Assembly (NCBI GenBank): GCA_004431415.1
Contig: QPMI01000623.1
Coordinates: forward strand, 1 to 64,000
DNA length: 64,000 nt
Direction of reading: 5' to 3'
Source of the DNA: Cyanophora paradoxa
Taxonomy: Eukaryota > Glaucocystophyceae > Cyanophorales > Cyanophoraceae
Shown: piece by piece, positions 49,718-61,421 of the stretch
How the letters are laid out: the number at the start of each line of letters is the position of its first letter
Numbering within the stretch: position 1 is the stretch's first letter
The notes under the pieces: model-generated
The model's database searches: none
Seen by the model: only the letters and a program-made list of their open reading frames with translations
What the model was told of the DNA's origin: nothing
Program-made: the position numbers and the translations under genes

Positions 49718-51543
49718 ATGGCGGACGAGCCGCAGGAGCGCGATTTGAGCGCGCACGACCTGTCGGCGGAATACGCGGGTGAGTCCCGCCGTCGCTGGGC
49801 CCGTCCGCTTGTCCCGCCGTATTCCTAGCTAGCACGCCTCGTCAATGCGTAGCGCGCCGGGCCCCACTTGAAATAGCTCAAGCGTACGCCAGGGGCACGC
49901 TGCGCTGCCCGTTGTGCCGGCTGGGCGTCTGACGGGCTTCTATGAACGAAGATCACTTGTAGCTAACCTCCCGCCGCGCAGAGTTCGTGAAACAGTACAA
50001 AATCAAAGCGAAGGAGTTTGTCGTGGACGCCCGGCCATCCGTGGAAAGCCTCGCAAGCGCCAGGCAAGCAGGACGCTGCGCGCCTTAAGCTTCTCTGCGA
50101 CACTCACACGCCTACACGACGCAGCTCATCGCTGCTGCTGCTGAAGGGGAGCCAGCTCGAGTTCTTTGAGAACCGGCTGAAGTCGGCGGAGCTCTTCCCG
50201 ATCGCAGAGGCGCTGCGGATCTCGAACCTGAGCGTGCAGGCCATCGACCTCTCGTACCAGCACCTCGACGACGCCGCCGCCGCCGCCTTCGCCCGCATCT
50301 TGAACGCGAGCCCCGCCCCGGCCCACCGCCCGCCCCGCCCCCCCCTCCGGCTGACCCCGCCGGCAGGGGAACAAGACCCTGCAGTCCCTCAGCCTGCAGG
50401 GGAACCGCATCGGCATGAAGGGCCTGCAGGTGCCCCCGCCCGCCGCGCAGTGCCCCCGCATCTGCGCCGGCGCCGCCTGATGCGCATGCCAGGCGATTGC
50501 CAACGCGCTGCTGAGGTGCGGGGCCGGTGGAGCGCCGCGCGTGAGCGGGGCGAGGCAGGGCTAAGGGACGCGCAGCAACACGGTGCTGGGGCGGATCGAC
50601 CTGAGCGAGAACCCGCTGGGGGACAAGGCGGGGGAGGTGATCGGCGCGGTCATCCGCGGGAATCAAACGTTGCGGGAGCTGCGGGTCGGCTCGTGCGAGC
50701 TGGGAACGAACGCCCTCCTCGCGATCGCCCTCGCCCTGCGCGACAGCAAGGCCCGCCCCGCCCCCGCCCCCGCCCGTCCTGCGGTCGCACGAGGGCCGAT
50801 GCGCGAGGCGCGCAGACGCTGCGAGTGCTGTCGGTGGAGAACCCGCGGCTCTTCTCGCTGCAGGAGGAGACGACGGTGCACCTGGCGCGGGCGCTCCTGC
50901 CTGGCTGCTCCCAGCTCCAAACCCTCCACCTCGGCAAGAACGCCGTCCGGGACTACGGCTGCGAGCAGGCCCGCCCCGCCGCCCGGCCCCGCCGCCCCGG
51001 CTCGCCTCGGGGGCGGCTGAGCTCGAGGGTGGCGGGGGCGGCAGATCTGCGACGTGCTGGCGCGGAACGTGCACCTGACGTCGCTGGACCTGCGCTGCAA
51101 CAAGGTGACGATGGAGGGCGCCAAGGCCGTCGCCCGCCTCCTCGTCGCCAGCCGTACCCTCTGCTCACTCTCCCTCGACCACAACTTCGTGCGCAACGAG
51201 GGGGCCTTCGCCATCGCCGCCGCCCTCCGCTCCAACAACACCCTCGAGTCGTGCGCCCCGCGCCCGCCGCCGTTGCGCGCGCCGCGGGGCGCGAGGCGGG
51301 GGGCGGCGCAGGCTGAACCTCGCGAGCAACGGGATCGGGGACGAGGGGCTGGCGGAGCTGGCGGGGGCGCTGGGGAGCAACCTGGCGCTGCGGGAGCTCT
51401 TCCTGTGGGGCAACGAGTTCGGGCAGGGGGCGGGGCGGGCGTTCCTCGAGCTGCTCGCCTCCCCCGCGACCTCCATCCGGCGCACCGACTTCCGCCCCTA
51501 CGCCCAGGACGCCCTCTTCCTCATCGCCCAGGTCGCCCCCTAG
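49718..51543 (+). CDS. Leucine-rich repeat protein of ribonuclease-inhibitor type
   Basis: ATG 49718 opens MADEPQERDLSAHDLSAEYA, then a GTGAGT donor, then EFVKQYKIKAKEF. Repeats of about 28 residues follow: SNLSVQAIDLSYQHLDDAAA, KTLQSLSLQGNRIGMKGLQ, TVLGRIDLSENPLGDKAGEV, QTLRELRVGSCELGTNALLA, QTLRVLSVENPRLFSLQEET, SQLQTLHLGKNAVRDYGCEQ, HLTSLDLRCNKVTMEGAKAV, RTLCSLSLDHNFVRNEGAFA, LNLASNGIGDEGLAELAGAL, and ALRELFLWGNEFGQGAGRAF. The pattern LxxLxLxxNxIgdeGaxxla is the RI-like LRR class, as in RanGAP, NLRC and LRRC34. No NACHT or GAP-specific residue is seen, so function is open. Several repeats coincide with single exons, so introns fall near repeat borders. It ends at TAG 51541-51543. Confidence 0.78.
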
Positions 51544-51815
51544 CGCCAGCCGCCCCCGCCCCCGCCCCGCCCCGCTGGTGGATTGTCAAGGTTCGATATC
51601 GATGGCGGCTCCAGCGCGCGCCGCCCCGCCCCGCCGGCAGCTCCCGCGCGTCGCAACGGAATATTTATTACAAGCAGAAGGGAATGAATGCATAGACTGT
51701 GACGCTCTAGACAGCAACTCTACACAGCGGGAACATGGGCGTGCAAAGCAGAGCGCCGCCGAAGGGCGCTCTGCGGCAAAAGTACAGGAGTTCGGGGCCC
51801 GGGGGCAGGGGCCGG
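51544..51815. other. Convergent spacer between LRR gene and branching enzyme
   Basis: About 270 bp. An AT-rich stretch (AATATTTATTACAAGCAGAA near 51660) may hold transcript ends. No gene. Confidence 0.4.
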
Positions 51816-54800
51816 CTACCGGAAGGCGCTCTGGAGGAGGGCGGCGGCCTGCGGGTCGGGGGGGATGACCTTCACGAGCGTCGGGTCGCTGACGAGGGCC
51901 TCCAGGCTCGGCATCGGCGGCGCGGCGTCGGGGTCCTAGGCAGACGGCACCTGCGGCGTGAGCGGGTCGCCAACGCGATCCTCTCACGTGCCGCGAACAA
52001 AGGGGGCGGACCTTCGCCGCCGGCTGATCGAACTTGACCTGCGTGCCCACCACCGAGTTGAGGTCGATCGCCCTGCGCGCCCCGCGAGGTCAGCGCGGGG
52101 GGTGCGGCGAGGGCGAGGGCGGGGCGGGGCGCGCTTGTAGTCCTCCTCGAGGCAGAAGACGATGGCGGAGCGGGAGGGGAGGTAGATCTGGATGGAGTGC
52201 GCGCGGTTGTTCCAGCCGTCGCCGGCAACGAACTTGGTCTTGGGGTCGTTGCGCGAGTGGCCGCCGTACTCGGGGGCGTCCGTGTCGAGGATGATGCGGT
52301 AGGTCCCCTTCCACGAGCACCCGATGCGGTAGCCCGTGTAGCTCTGCGTCGGGTGGAAGTTGAACGCCCACACCAGCCTGCCCCGCGCCCCGTCAGCTGC
52401 CGCCGGCGAGGCGCGCGCGGGGGCGGGGAGCGGGGGCGGGGGCGGACCGGCAGGGGGAGGTGTGCTCGAAGGAGATGACCTTGTCGCCCTCGTGCTTGAG
52501 GGAGACGAAGTTCTGGGCGGTCATGAACTTGAACGCGGCGTCCAGGCGGTGCATGCCGCGCTCGAAGGCGTCCAGGAACTTGTAGCGCAGGTGGTCCGCC
52601 TCCGCGAGGTCCCACCGCCGCCGCGCGTGGTGGTAGCTGTTGCCGTTGCCCGCGCGCGGGAAGTCGATCCACTCGGGGTGCCCGAACTCGTTGCCCATGA
52701 AGCCGAGGTAGCCCTCGCCGCCGAGGGCGATGGTCAGGAGGCGGATCATCTTGTGGAGGGACATGCCGCGGTCGATGATGGGCGTGAGCGGCTGCGTCGT
52801 CGACATGTGCCAGTACATCTCCTTGTCCATGAGCCAGAAGGCGATCGTCTTGTCCCCGACCAGCGCCTGGTCGTGCGACTCGCAGTAGCCGACCGTCTTC
52901 TCCCGCCACCGCCGGTTCGTCAGCGTGTGCACGATGTGGCCCATGTCCCAGTGGTCGTCCTTGTACTCCTTCAGCAGCTTGATCCACATGTCCGGGATCG
53001 CGAGCGCCAGGCGGTAGTCGAAGCCCATGCCGCCGATCTGGACCGGCCGGCACAGCGTCGGCATGCCCGACACGTCTTCCGCGATCGTCACCGCGTCGGG
53101 GTACAGCTCGTGCACCATGTCGTTCGCCTGCCGCCGCCCGCGTCGGCGCGCGGCGGCGGAGCGGAGGGGGCGGGGCGGGAGCGGGGGCACCAGCATGAGG
53201 TAGACGCAGGACTCGACGTCGGTGTTGTCGCCGAAGTACTCGTGGTAGCCGCCCGAGAACGCGTACGCCAGGCCGTGGTGCTTGTAGAGCATCGACGTCA
53301 CGCCGTCGAAGCTGCGGGCGGCGCTCAGCGGGGGCGGGGGCGGGGCGGGGCGGGGCGGGGCGGGGCGGGGCGGGGGCCGGCGCACCGGAAGCCGTCGAAC
53401 TTGTACTCCTCGAGGTACCAGCGGAGGTTGGAGAGGAGGAAGCGGGAGACCTCCCAGTGGCCGTAGTTGAAGAGGCGCGAGTCCCACAGGTCGTGCCGCC
53501 CGCGCCCGCCCTCGTGGAAGTACTGGTGGTCCGTCCCGTCGAACGAGTTGATCCCGTCGAGCACGTTGTTCGAGGCGTGCGAGTGGACGACGTCCATCAG
53601 CACGTAGAGCCCCAGCTCGTGCGCCCGGTCGATCAGGCTCTTCAACTCCTCCGGCGTCCCTGCCCCACCTTGTCGGCGCCGGCGGGGCCGGGGGCCGGGC
53701 GGGCGGGGCAGCGGACCGCAGCGGGAGGAGATGGCGAAGAAGTTGGTCACATGGTACCCGAACGAGGCGTAGTACGCGTGCTCCATGATGGCCATCAGCT
53801 GCGCCCCGCCGCGCTCGCCGGGGGCGGGGCGGGGGCGCGGGCGCGGGGGCGCGAGCGGACCTGGACGCAGGTGTAGCCGAGGGCCTTGACGCGCGGGAGC
53901 ACGTAGTCGCGGAACTCAACGTAGGTCCCCACCTTGCACTCCGTCGTGCCCATGCCGACTGCCCGCCCCGCCCCTCAGCGAAAGCCCCACGCCGCCGCTC
54001 CGGGGGCGCGCGTGCTGCGCACCGTGCGCCTCGTAGATGCGGACGTGCTCCGGCTTCGGCGGGCGCGGCGCCTTCCACTTGTACGGCTGCGGCGGGTCCC
54101 AGTAGACGCCTGCCGGTCGTCAGCGCCGGCAGACAGGGAAGACGATATGCGCGCGGCCGCGCACCATCGAAGAGGATGCTCTTCGAGGGGTCCTGCACGA
54201 CGCGCTTGATCCAGGCGGGGATGCGGTCACCGTGCTCGCCGTTCGCGAGGACGAGGTGGCACTGCGAGAACGCGACGGGTTAAGCCCGCGAGACGAAAGC
54301 AACGCCCGCGCGGCAGGGTCGGGGTCGCGCGGCCGAAAAGGAAAGGAAAGGACGGGTGACCAGTCATCGCACCTTGACCTTCGAGCCGTGGGCGATCGCG
54401 GGGCTGCCGTCCGCCTTGTCCGGAATGCGGATGGACCAGCACCCGAACTGGTCGCGCTCGCACTTGTGCGAGTCGCGGTTCCAGCCGTCTGCGGGGGACG
54501 CGTCAGAACGCGCAAGCGCGCGAGAGAGAGGGGCGAGGGGTAGCGCGCACTGAAATCGCCCATAATGCTCAGAGAGCGAGCGCCCGGGGCCCACTCGCGG
54601 TACTCGATGTAGCCATTGCGGCGGTTGAAGCCGAACTTCTCGTAGCCGCGCGTGAATTTCTCGATGCCTCCCTCGTGCTCATCAATACGGCGCTTGAAGT
54701 CCTTGAACATGTCCATGCTGCGCGACGTACGCTCAGGTCCGGGGGCGACTGTCGTGTCAAACCTTGCGCGCATGCGCAACGCACCGCCACTTGAGGTAGC

Positions 54801-54952
54801 CCTGGTGGCCGCCCAGGTACGGGTCCTCCTGGAGGAGCTCATGGCAGTCGTTCGTGTACTCTGCGAGCGAAGCCGGGAGTGCACGCGTCAGACGCCACCT
54901 CGGCAGAGTGCACGCCAAGCGCAACGCGGGTTCTGGGGGCGCCGATCGTCAT
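51816..54952 (-). CDS. 1,4-alpha-glucan branching enzyme (GH13, cytosolic type)
   Basis: ATG 54952 opens [12 protein letters not shown] and joins [20 protein letters not shown], then [20 protein letters not shown], then [20 protein letters not shown], the CBM48 start. The GH13 core shows [11 protein letters not shown] (region I), [18 protein letters not shown] (region II with the nucleophilic Asp), [12 protein letters not shown] (region III acid Glu) and [14 protein letters not shown] (region IV). [20 protein letters not shown] and [20 protein letters not shown] lead to the C-terminal beta domain. A further exon adds about 40 residues ([20 protein letters not shown]) before TAG at 51816-51818. 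All catalytic residues are intact. No transit peptide is evident, so the enzyme should act in the cytosol, where glaucophytes store starch. Confidence 0.92.
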
Positions 54953-55296
54953 TCTAAAGGGCTTGCGTGCCCTTAAATGACTGTTCGGAAGACTGTCGGG
55001 CCCGCGGGGGCGGCTCGCGAGGAACAACGCTCTTTGCGAGCGGGGGTGACGCACGCATCGTCTGTTTCTTCTCTACCACCGCCATGATGGCGAAGAACGT
55101 GCGGGGCCGGCGAACCGGACGAGGAGGACGGAAAGATGCGCCGGGTTGACGAACTACCACTACCCCCCGGCTTCTTCCCCGGGTTCCCCCTTGGGGCGCG
55201 CGCGAGAGCCGCTGAGCGAGCTTCAAGCTCTCTAAGTCGAGTTGCAATTGATTCGGTACAAGAATTCGAAAGAAAGAGAAATTTGACGAGGAGCGG
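54953..55296. other. Spacer upstream of the branching enzyme
   Basis: About 340 bp between the branching-enzyme start and the stop of the next minus-strand gene, of lower GC. It should hold the branching-enzyme promoter. No motif recognised. Confidence 0.4.
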
Positions 55297-56621
55297 CTAG
55301 CGTCGGGCGGCGAGGGCGCGGTCGAGGGCCTCGAGCTCGGGCGGGGCGAGGTGCGCGGCGGCCTCCGCCTGCGCCTCGGGGTGCGCCGCGCACGCCACCA
55401 GCAGCGCCCCCTGCGCCGCCTCCTGCGCACCAGGCGGCCCGGCGTCGGCGGAGGGCGGCAGGGGGCGGGGGACGGGGAGGGGCGCACGGCGAGGACGGGG
55501 GCCCGGAGGCGCGGGCGTCGGAGACGGCGAGGAGGGCTTTGAGGGCGGGCCAGGAGGCGGCGCCCCAGGCCCGCCCCGCCAGCCGCCCGCCGAGCCCGCC
55601 CGCCGCGAGCGCCGCCACCCCCTCGTTGCTGTCGCTCGCCATCCCCGCCAGGGCCCCCTCCATCTCTGCCGCCCCCGCTCGCGCGCGCGGCGGGGCGGGG
55701 CGGGGCGGCGGGGCGGGCGGCACCGTCGGCGAGGGCGGGGCAGGCGGCGAGGGCGGCGAGGAGGGGCACGAGGGCGCGGCGGAGCGGGGCGCGGGGTCGG
55801 CGGCGCAGAGGCGGGCGAAGCGCGGGGCGCAGGGGCCGAGGCCGGCGAGGTCGGAGGGGCCGGGGCGGGCCCCCCCGGCGGGAGCAGGAGCGCGGCGAGG
55901 GCCTCCAGCGCCGGCGCCCGCAGCGCCTCCGCGCAGGCCGCGTCGGCGAGGGCGGCGAGGGCGGGGCCGGGGCCGCCGGGGCGGCGGCGGGGTCGACGCG
56001 CCCGGCGCGCATGAGGGGGAGGAGGAGGTCGAGGGAGGCGGCGCGGAGCTCGCTGGGCGCCTCGGGGCCCACCCCCTCCAGCAGCGCCCCCACGAGCCCC
56101 GGGAGGGCCCCCCGGGGCCGCCCTCGCCACGGCGGCGGCGACGGCGAGCTGCTGGAGGGAGAAGCGCCCCGCCGCGAGCGTCTCCTCCACCAGCCGCGCC
56201 CCGTGCCGCCCGTGCGCCCCCGCCGCCCCGCCCTCCCGGTGCGCCGCGTCCAGCACCGCCTGCGCCTGCGGCCGGCGTGAGCGGCGGGGGCGCGGGTGGC
56301 GGGGGCGGGGCGGGCGGGCAGGGGCGCCTGGTCGAGCAGGGGGCGTCGAGGGGCCAGATTGCCGCCAGCCGCAGCGCGGCCGTGTAGAGCTCGTAGTCCA
56401 GCGGGCCCAGCGGCGCCGCCTCAGCGCCCTGCGCCCGTCAGCGGCGAGGAGGGGCCAAACGGGGCGGCGGGGGTGGCGCACGGGGCCCCGGCTGCAGGCG
56501 CGCACGATGCCGGCGAGGGCGTCTAGCGCGGCCGCCCGCAGCGCCGGGCTCTGCGATGCGATAAGCGGCGGGGCGGAGGGGCGGGCAAGGCGGGGGGCGG
56601 GGGGGCGGGCAAGGCGTGGGG

Positions 56622-56656
<35 letters not shown>

Positions 56657-59303
56657 CGGGGCGAACTCGGGAGGTGGCGATCTCGGGGTGGGCACAGGCG
56701 GCGAGGAGGGCGGGGAGGTGCAGGGCGAGCACGCGCGGGGTGGAGCCCGAGAGGAGGGCCCCGAGGATCTGCGGCCCGATCAGGCGGGCGGGGGGCGGGG
56801 TCGAGGAGGGGCGGGGGGCGGGCCTTGAGGGCGCGGAGGCGGGCGTCGTGGGCGTCGGAGCCGGCGAGGAGGCCGGCGGGGCCCTCGCCGAGCGCGTCCG
56901 GCAGCAGCAGCCTCAGGTACGCCTCCGGCTCCACGTACCGCCCCAGCAGCCGCGCGCACGCCAGCACCTGCGCCCCGTCGGCCCCCGGCCCCGGGCGGCG
57001 CGGCGGGGAGGGGGCGGGCCTTGGCGGAGATCTCGGGGTCGGCGACGGCGCGGCAGAGGGCGGGGAGGAGCTCGTGGCAGTCCCGCACGATGTAGCCCTC
57101 GACGTAGGGCAGCATGGCGGCGAGCAGGGCCGCGGCGTGCACCTTCGGCTTGCTCGTCCAGCTCGAGAGCTCCGCCAGCAGCGGCTTCGTGATCCCCACG
57201 TGCTGCTTCCGCACCAGCAGCCGGGCCCCGAGGCGCGGGCGGCGGGGGAAGGGCTCGGGCAGCGGCTCCGGGTGCTCCACCTCCGTCGAGTCCCCCAGGT
57301 ACTCCAGCACCTCCTGCGTGCGCCGCCCCGCCCCGCTCGCCGGGGGCGGGGCCGGGGCCGGGGCCGGGGCGGGGGCGGGGGGCGGCGCGCCTTGACCTCC
57401 TTCTCGTGGCCCTTCTCGCGCTCGAGCTGCTCGCCGAGGGCCTCGAGGTGCTCGAAGGCCGCGCCCCGCACCTCGCCGGCCTCGTCGGTGAGGGCCGAGA
57501 GGAGGTACGGGAGGAGGCGCCCCTCGTGCTCCGCCCGCTCGGGGAGGGCCTGCAGCCAGTGGAGGAGGGCCGCGTAGAAGGCCGCCCGCACCGGCGCGCT
57601 CCGGTCCGTCGCCAGCGCCGCGAAGAAGTTGACGTACGCCGCCGGCTCGTAGAAGTCGCGCACCTGCTTTTGCGTGTGAGGGCGGCGCCGCGGGGGGTGC
57701 GGGGGCGGGGGCGGGGGCCCGCCTTGAGGATGTTCGGGTCCTGCCAGCCGACCAGGTCGTAGAGGCACGCCGCCGCCCCGCACGGCACCAGCTCCCGCAC
57801 CGCCTGCCCCCGCCCCGCTCAGGCCGGCCGCGAGGGAGGGGGCGGGGCGGGGCGGGGCGGGCCTGGATGGCGGCGAGGCGGACGCGGGCGAGGCGGTTGG
57901 TGAGGGCGGGCGCCGCCCACCGCACCAGGTCCATCGACCACGTCGTCTGCGCCGCCCCCTCAGGCCCGCGCGCGCCCCGGCGGGGCGGGGCGGGCGGGGC
58001 GGGCCTTGTCGGTGTCGAAGCCGACGGAGATGGCCTGGCCGTGCTTGGGGAAGCGCAGGCGGCCCCCGATGCGCGCCACTAGGTCGCACATCGCCCCGCA
58101 CGTCTCCTGCCGCCCCCGCCCCCGTCGGCCCCCCGGCCCCCCGCCGCCGCGCGCCGGCGCGCACGATCAGGATCTCGGGGCAGTTGTCGGCCGCGGCAGC
58201 CTGCGCGGACGGCGGTTCGAGGCGGCGGCGGGGAGGGCGGGGAGGGCGGCGGCGCGGAGGGCGGGGCGGGGCGGGCGGGGCGGGCCTTGAGGACGGCCAT
58301 GAGGTCCTCGATGTAGGGGCGAGGATGGCGCCGGCGCGGCCGCCGCGGAAGTCGTAGGCGGGGTCGGGGCGGCCTCGTCGCGGGCGAGGGCGGCGGGGGC
58401 GCAGCAGGCGGCGAGGAGGGCGCGGAGGAGGCGGACGAGCTCGAGGCGGACCTCCTCGGAGGGCTCCCGCGGCGGGTGCGCCCCGAAGCGCTCCACCAGC
58501 ACGGGGAAGACGTACGGCAGCAGCGCCTCCGCGTCCCTCGACACCGCGCACAGCCTGCCCCGCCCCGCGTCACGGAGGCAGAGCGCGGCGCCGCGCGCGC
58601 CCCGCGCCCCACTCGCCTCGCGACGCTCCTCGCTGCAAGCTCCCGCACCTGCGCGCCGCCTCGGCGCGGGCGCAGCGCGCGGGCGCGGGGGCTGCCGCGG
58701 GGGCGCGACCTTCTCGCCGGGGTCGGCGAAGCGCTTGAGGAGGGGCTTGAAGAGGTCCCCCGTGAGCGCCCGCACCGTCGCCTCGGCCGCCTCCCCCTCC
58801 GCCCCCACGATCACCGCCTCCAGCCGCTCCGCCGCCCGCTTCCGCGTCCCAAGCGCCTCGTCTCCCAGCGAGTTGATGTCCCGCTGCAGCGCCTGCCGCG
58901 CGCTCTGCCCGCCCCGCCCCGTCAGCGCGCGCACCGCGCGGCGCGTGGTCGCGTGGTCGCGTGGTCGCGCACGTTCGCGTTGGAGTAGTCGAAAGCTCTG
59001 CTGGCGCCGCCGTTCACCGCCACCATGGCGTTGGAGCTCGACGCCGCCGCGGGTTGCGCGGCCGCAGCTTTCGGAGCCGGGGCTGGAGGGGCCTGCACGG
59101 GGGCTGGCGGCGCGGCAGCTGGCCCTGCAGCGGCACCCAGCGGCGGTAGACGCGGTTTTGGCCTCGCGTCCTCCTGCATGCTCTTCCAGATCTCATCGAT
59201 GTCTTCTGCAGCGTCGCTAAGCGCGGCGAGGGCGTGCAGAGAGAGGAGAGTGACGTACGGCCGGACTTCTTCATTGCTTGACCAGTGGTGCGTGTGGCCG
59301 CTG
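55297..59303 (-). CDS. HEAT-repeat protein, DNAAF5/HEATR2-like dynein assembly factor, 5' end uncertain
   Basis: Exons join to SARQALQRDINSLGDEALGT, then RKRAAERLEAVIVGAEGEAA, RALTGDLFKPLLKRFADPGE, DAEALLPYVFPVLVERFGAH, GRLRFPKHGQAISVGFDTDK, WSMDLVRWAAPALTNRLARV, RDFYEPAAYVNFFAALATDR, HEGRLLPYLLSALTDEAGEV, KQHVGITKPLLAELSSWTSK, AALLAAMLPYVEGYIVRDCH, and ACARLLGRYVEPEAYLRLLL. The 'LsDev.eVR...' helix, the block of about 60 residues before 'ITkpLl.dl.dW..k.k..aa.LL..ml...e', and 'A.llG.yv.pe..l.lll' follow human DNAAF5. It ends LEALDRALAARR at TAG 55297-55299. DNAAF5 helps preassemble ciliary dynein arms. Upstream, an open exon (AEDIDEIWKSMQED) with an Ala/Pro linker reads in, but no start codon was fixed. 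It could begin at 59179. An intron near 56623 holds a long G run. Confidence 0.65.
56623..56656 (+). repeat. 34-nt poly-G tract in a DNAAF5-like intron
   Basis: Unbroken G run on the plus strand (C on the sense strand), flanked by further G-rich sequence. It can form G-quadruplexes, and the assembled length is doubtful. Confidence 0.9.
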
Positions 59304-59722
59304 CTGAACTACGCGAGAGAGTTCTTTGAGCGCAAGCGGCCGCCGCCCGCGCAAGTCGCGCAGTTTTTTCCGCTGCCGAGCGGCAGCTCCTAGAGCAAGA
59401 AGCGCTTCGCTGCGGGTGTCGAGCAGGAATAGCTGAGCGCCGGCCTGGCGGTGCGGTCGAAGCTATTGAGGCTGTGCAGTCAACTTGCGCGCTATGTGCT
59501 GCAGATGCCCTGCACGCGTCTGCAGGCCGTGCCCTTCACGTTTTTGGACGGCGACTTGCCGTACCCCGTTCAGTCTTTCGTACCCCTCTCTGGCCGCCTG
59601 GAAGCGGCCTGGAAGCCGCGGCATCGCGGCCGCTTTCGGCGCGCATTTTACGGCGTCAGCCGCGGTGCCTCGATATCAGCCACAGCTCGTCAACCGAGTG
59701 ACTCGCACGGGAAAGTTCGGAC
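59304..59722. other. Unresolved region between DNAAF5-like gene and next plus-strand gene
   Basis: A plus-strand exon-like stretch at 59286-59394 (LLNYAREFFERKRPPPAQVA) follows an acceptor-like CTTGACCAG and ends in TAG, but no upstream plus-strand exon fits. A second open piece at 59484-59620 (VPFTFLDGDLPYPVQSFVPL) has no clear partner. Either may be a missing first exon of a neighbour. Confidence 0.35.
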
Positions 59723-60932
59723 ATGGTCGGCCGGGCGGCCTTCCACGTCGCGAAGCACGCCCCGAAGCTGCTTCCAAAGGCTCTGCGCTATCTGCTGCAC
59801 CCGAATGCTGCGCTTCGGTTCGCCCGTCCGCGCGCGCCTCGTCCCCCACCAAGCTGATCGCCCGCCGCAGGTCCGCCAGATTCTTCTGGTTGTCAAAGGA
59901 CTCCCGGGTGAGACTAAGGATGTAGCCGCAGCTGATCAGCGGGCCGGGCCACGAGTTTAGCGTGGGGAGTGGGGGGTCCGGGCTCACCGCATCGCTGGGC
60001 TTTCGCAGGACTTCGCTTCTCATGTCAAGGAGCGAAAGGTTCACCTGGGCTTTCTGCTCACGGCCGCCCAGCTGCTCAGTGACATCGGTCAGTGAGAGCG
60101 CATTTGAGTGACACACGGCTGGGCCCCGATGCCCCGATCCTGCCGCCTCAGTCGCTTAGCTACGGCCGCCCTTCAAAGAGGCCCGAGGCCCCGTTCGGCC
60201 GCTTAGCTAAACTTGGACCGCCCCTCTGCGCAGGCTTCGCCTCGAGCTTGCACATAAATGGACTGGACCTGGCGTTCCGAGTGTACCGCGTGGCCATTTT
60301 CATTCCGGACGGGGCGAGGCCCGTGCTGGAGCACGCGCGGCAGTCGTATGCGCGCTTCAAAAGCCACACGCACCAGCTGCAGGAGGCGGTGCTTGAGCTC
60401 CCCCAGGTGCACCGGCGGGGCGAGATGCACGCGGGGCACGTCGTGGCTCCGGGCCAGAAAATATTTGAAATGCTCTGTCACCTGCAAGTACGTTGACCGC
60501 AAAACGTAGAAGCACGCGCGGGCGTCTGTCGGGTGCTTATTCAACCTGCAGGACGATTTCGTGGACGCAGCAGCAATCGCCGTGCGGATGGCGCTGCTTC
60601 ACTGGGGCCACGTCTTGATCGAGTGGCACCGGCTGCGGGAGATGAGCCGCATGGCCGCCGACGGCCTGCACGCCCGCCTCGAGCACACCACCGCCCCCAT
60701 CGCCTTCTCCCCCGCCGCCCCCGCCCCCTCGCCCTCGTCGGCGCTGCGCCCCACAACCGCCCGCCTCTGGCCGGCCAGCCCGCCCTCGTCCTCGGGCGCA
60801 GCGCAGGGGCGAGGGTGCGGGGCGGCGTGCGCTGGGGCGCGGCGGCACGGCTTCCTGCCCCGCGCGCCCCCCGCGGCCGCCGCGTCGAAGAGCGCGCGCT
60901 CGCGGCGGATACTGCCTCGGCGGCCCTCGTGA
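59723..60932 (+). CDS. Unrecognised mostly helical protein
   Basis: Possible start MVGRAAFHVAKHAPKLLPKA at 59723. Well-supported exons then read VRQILLVVKGLPG, DFASHVKERKVHLGFLLTAA, QLLSDI, FASSLHINGLDLAFRVYRVA, IFIPDGARPVLEHARQSYAR, FKSHTHQLQEAVLELPQVHR, HVVAPGQKIFEMLCHLQ and DDFVDAAAIAVRMALLHWGH, then VLIEWHRLREMSRMAADGLH. The C-terminus is Ser/Pro/Ala-rich and basic, ending at TGA 60930-60932. Long amphipathic helices dominate and no catalytic motif is visible. I do not recognise a family. The minus strand is also open across 59676-60116, but the plus-strand exons with flanking GTCAGT/GTACGT donors are more convincing. Confidence 0.45.
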
Positions 60933-61421
60933 GGCGGCGGCCCCTCGGGGGGCCCTCCCCCCCACTTTCTCCTGTAAACTAGAATTTCCCGCCTCTTCTT
61001 CAATAGGCCCGCTTTCCTTGCTGCTCTTTGCTGTCGATTTTGTGCAGTTTTGCCGCCTTCTTTGCAATAATGTTTTTGCTAGCTAAGTTTCTTGGGTAGA
61101 TAAGTTTCTTGGACAGGTATGGTTTGTCGTGCAACATTCGCCAATCTCGTATGAGTGCTCGGCAAGCAATTGCGAACGCATGCTAGCGTCGCAGTGCGCC
61201 TCGGGGAATTGTAAACTCTGAGCGGACTGCACACGGCGGGCCCTTCTCTGAGAATTGCAGCTTTCTGCTTGATTGGCATCATTACGCAAAAACTCACAAC
61301 CTATACTAGAGCTGACCTGACCTGGTAGACTACTGATGAAAGTGCAGCATGGGAAAGCGATGGGGGGGGAGGGGGGGGGGGGGGGGGGGGGAGGGGGCCG
61401 GGGGGAAAGGGGGCGGGCGGG
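60933..61421. other. Convergent spacer with poly-G tract
   Basis: About 490 bp, AT-richer at 60985-61300, with transcript-end-like sequence on both sides. A G-rich run of about 36 nt (61362-61397, broken by single A residues) lies just downstream of the minus-strand TIR-ARM stop. Confidence 0.5.
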
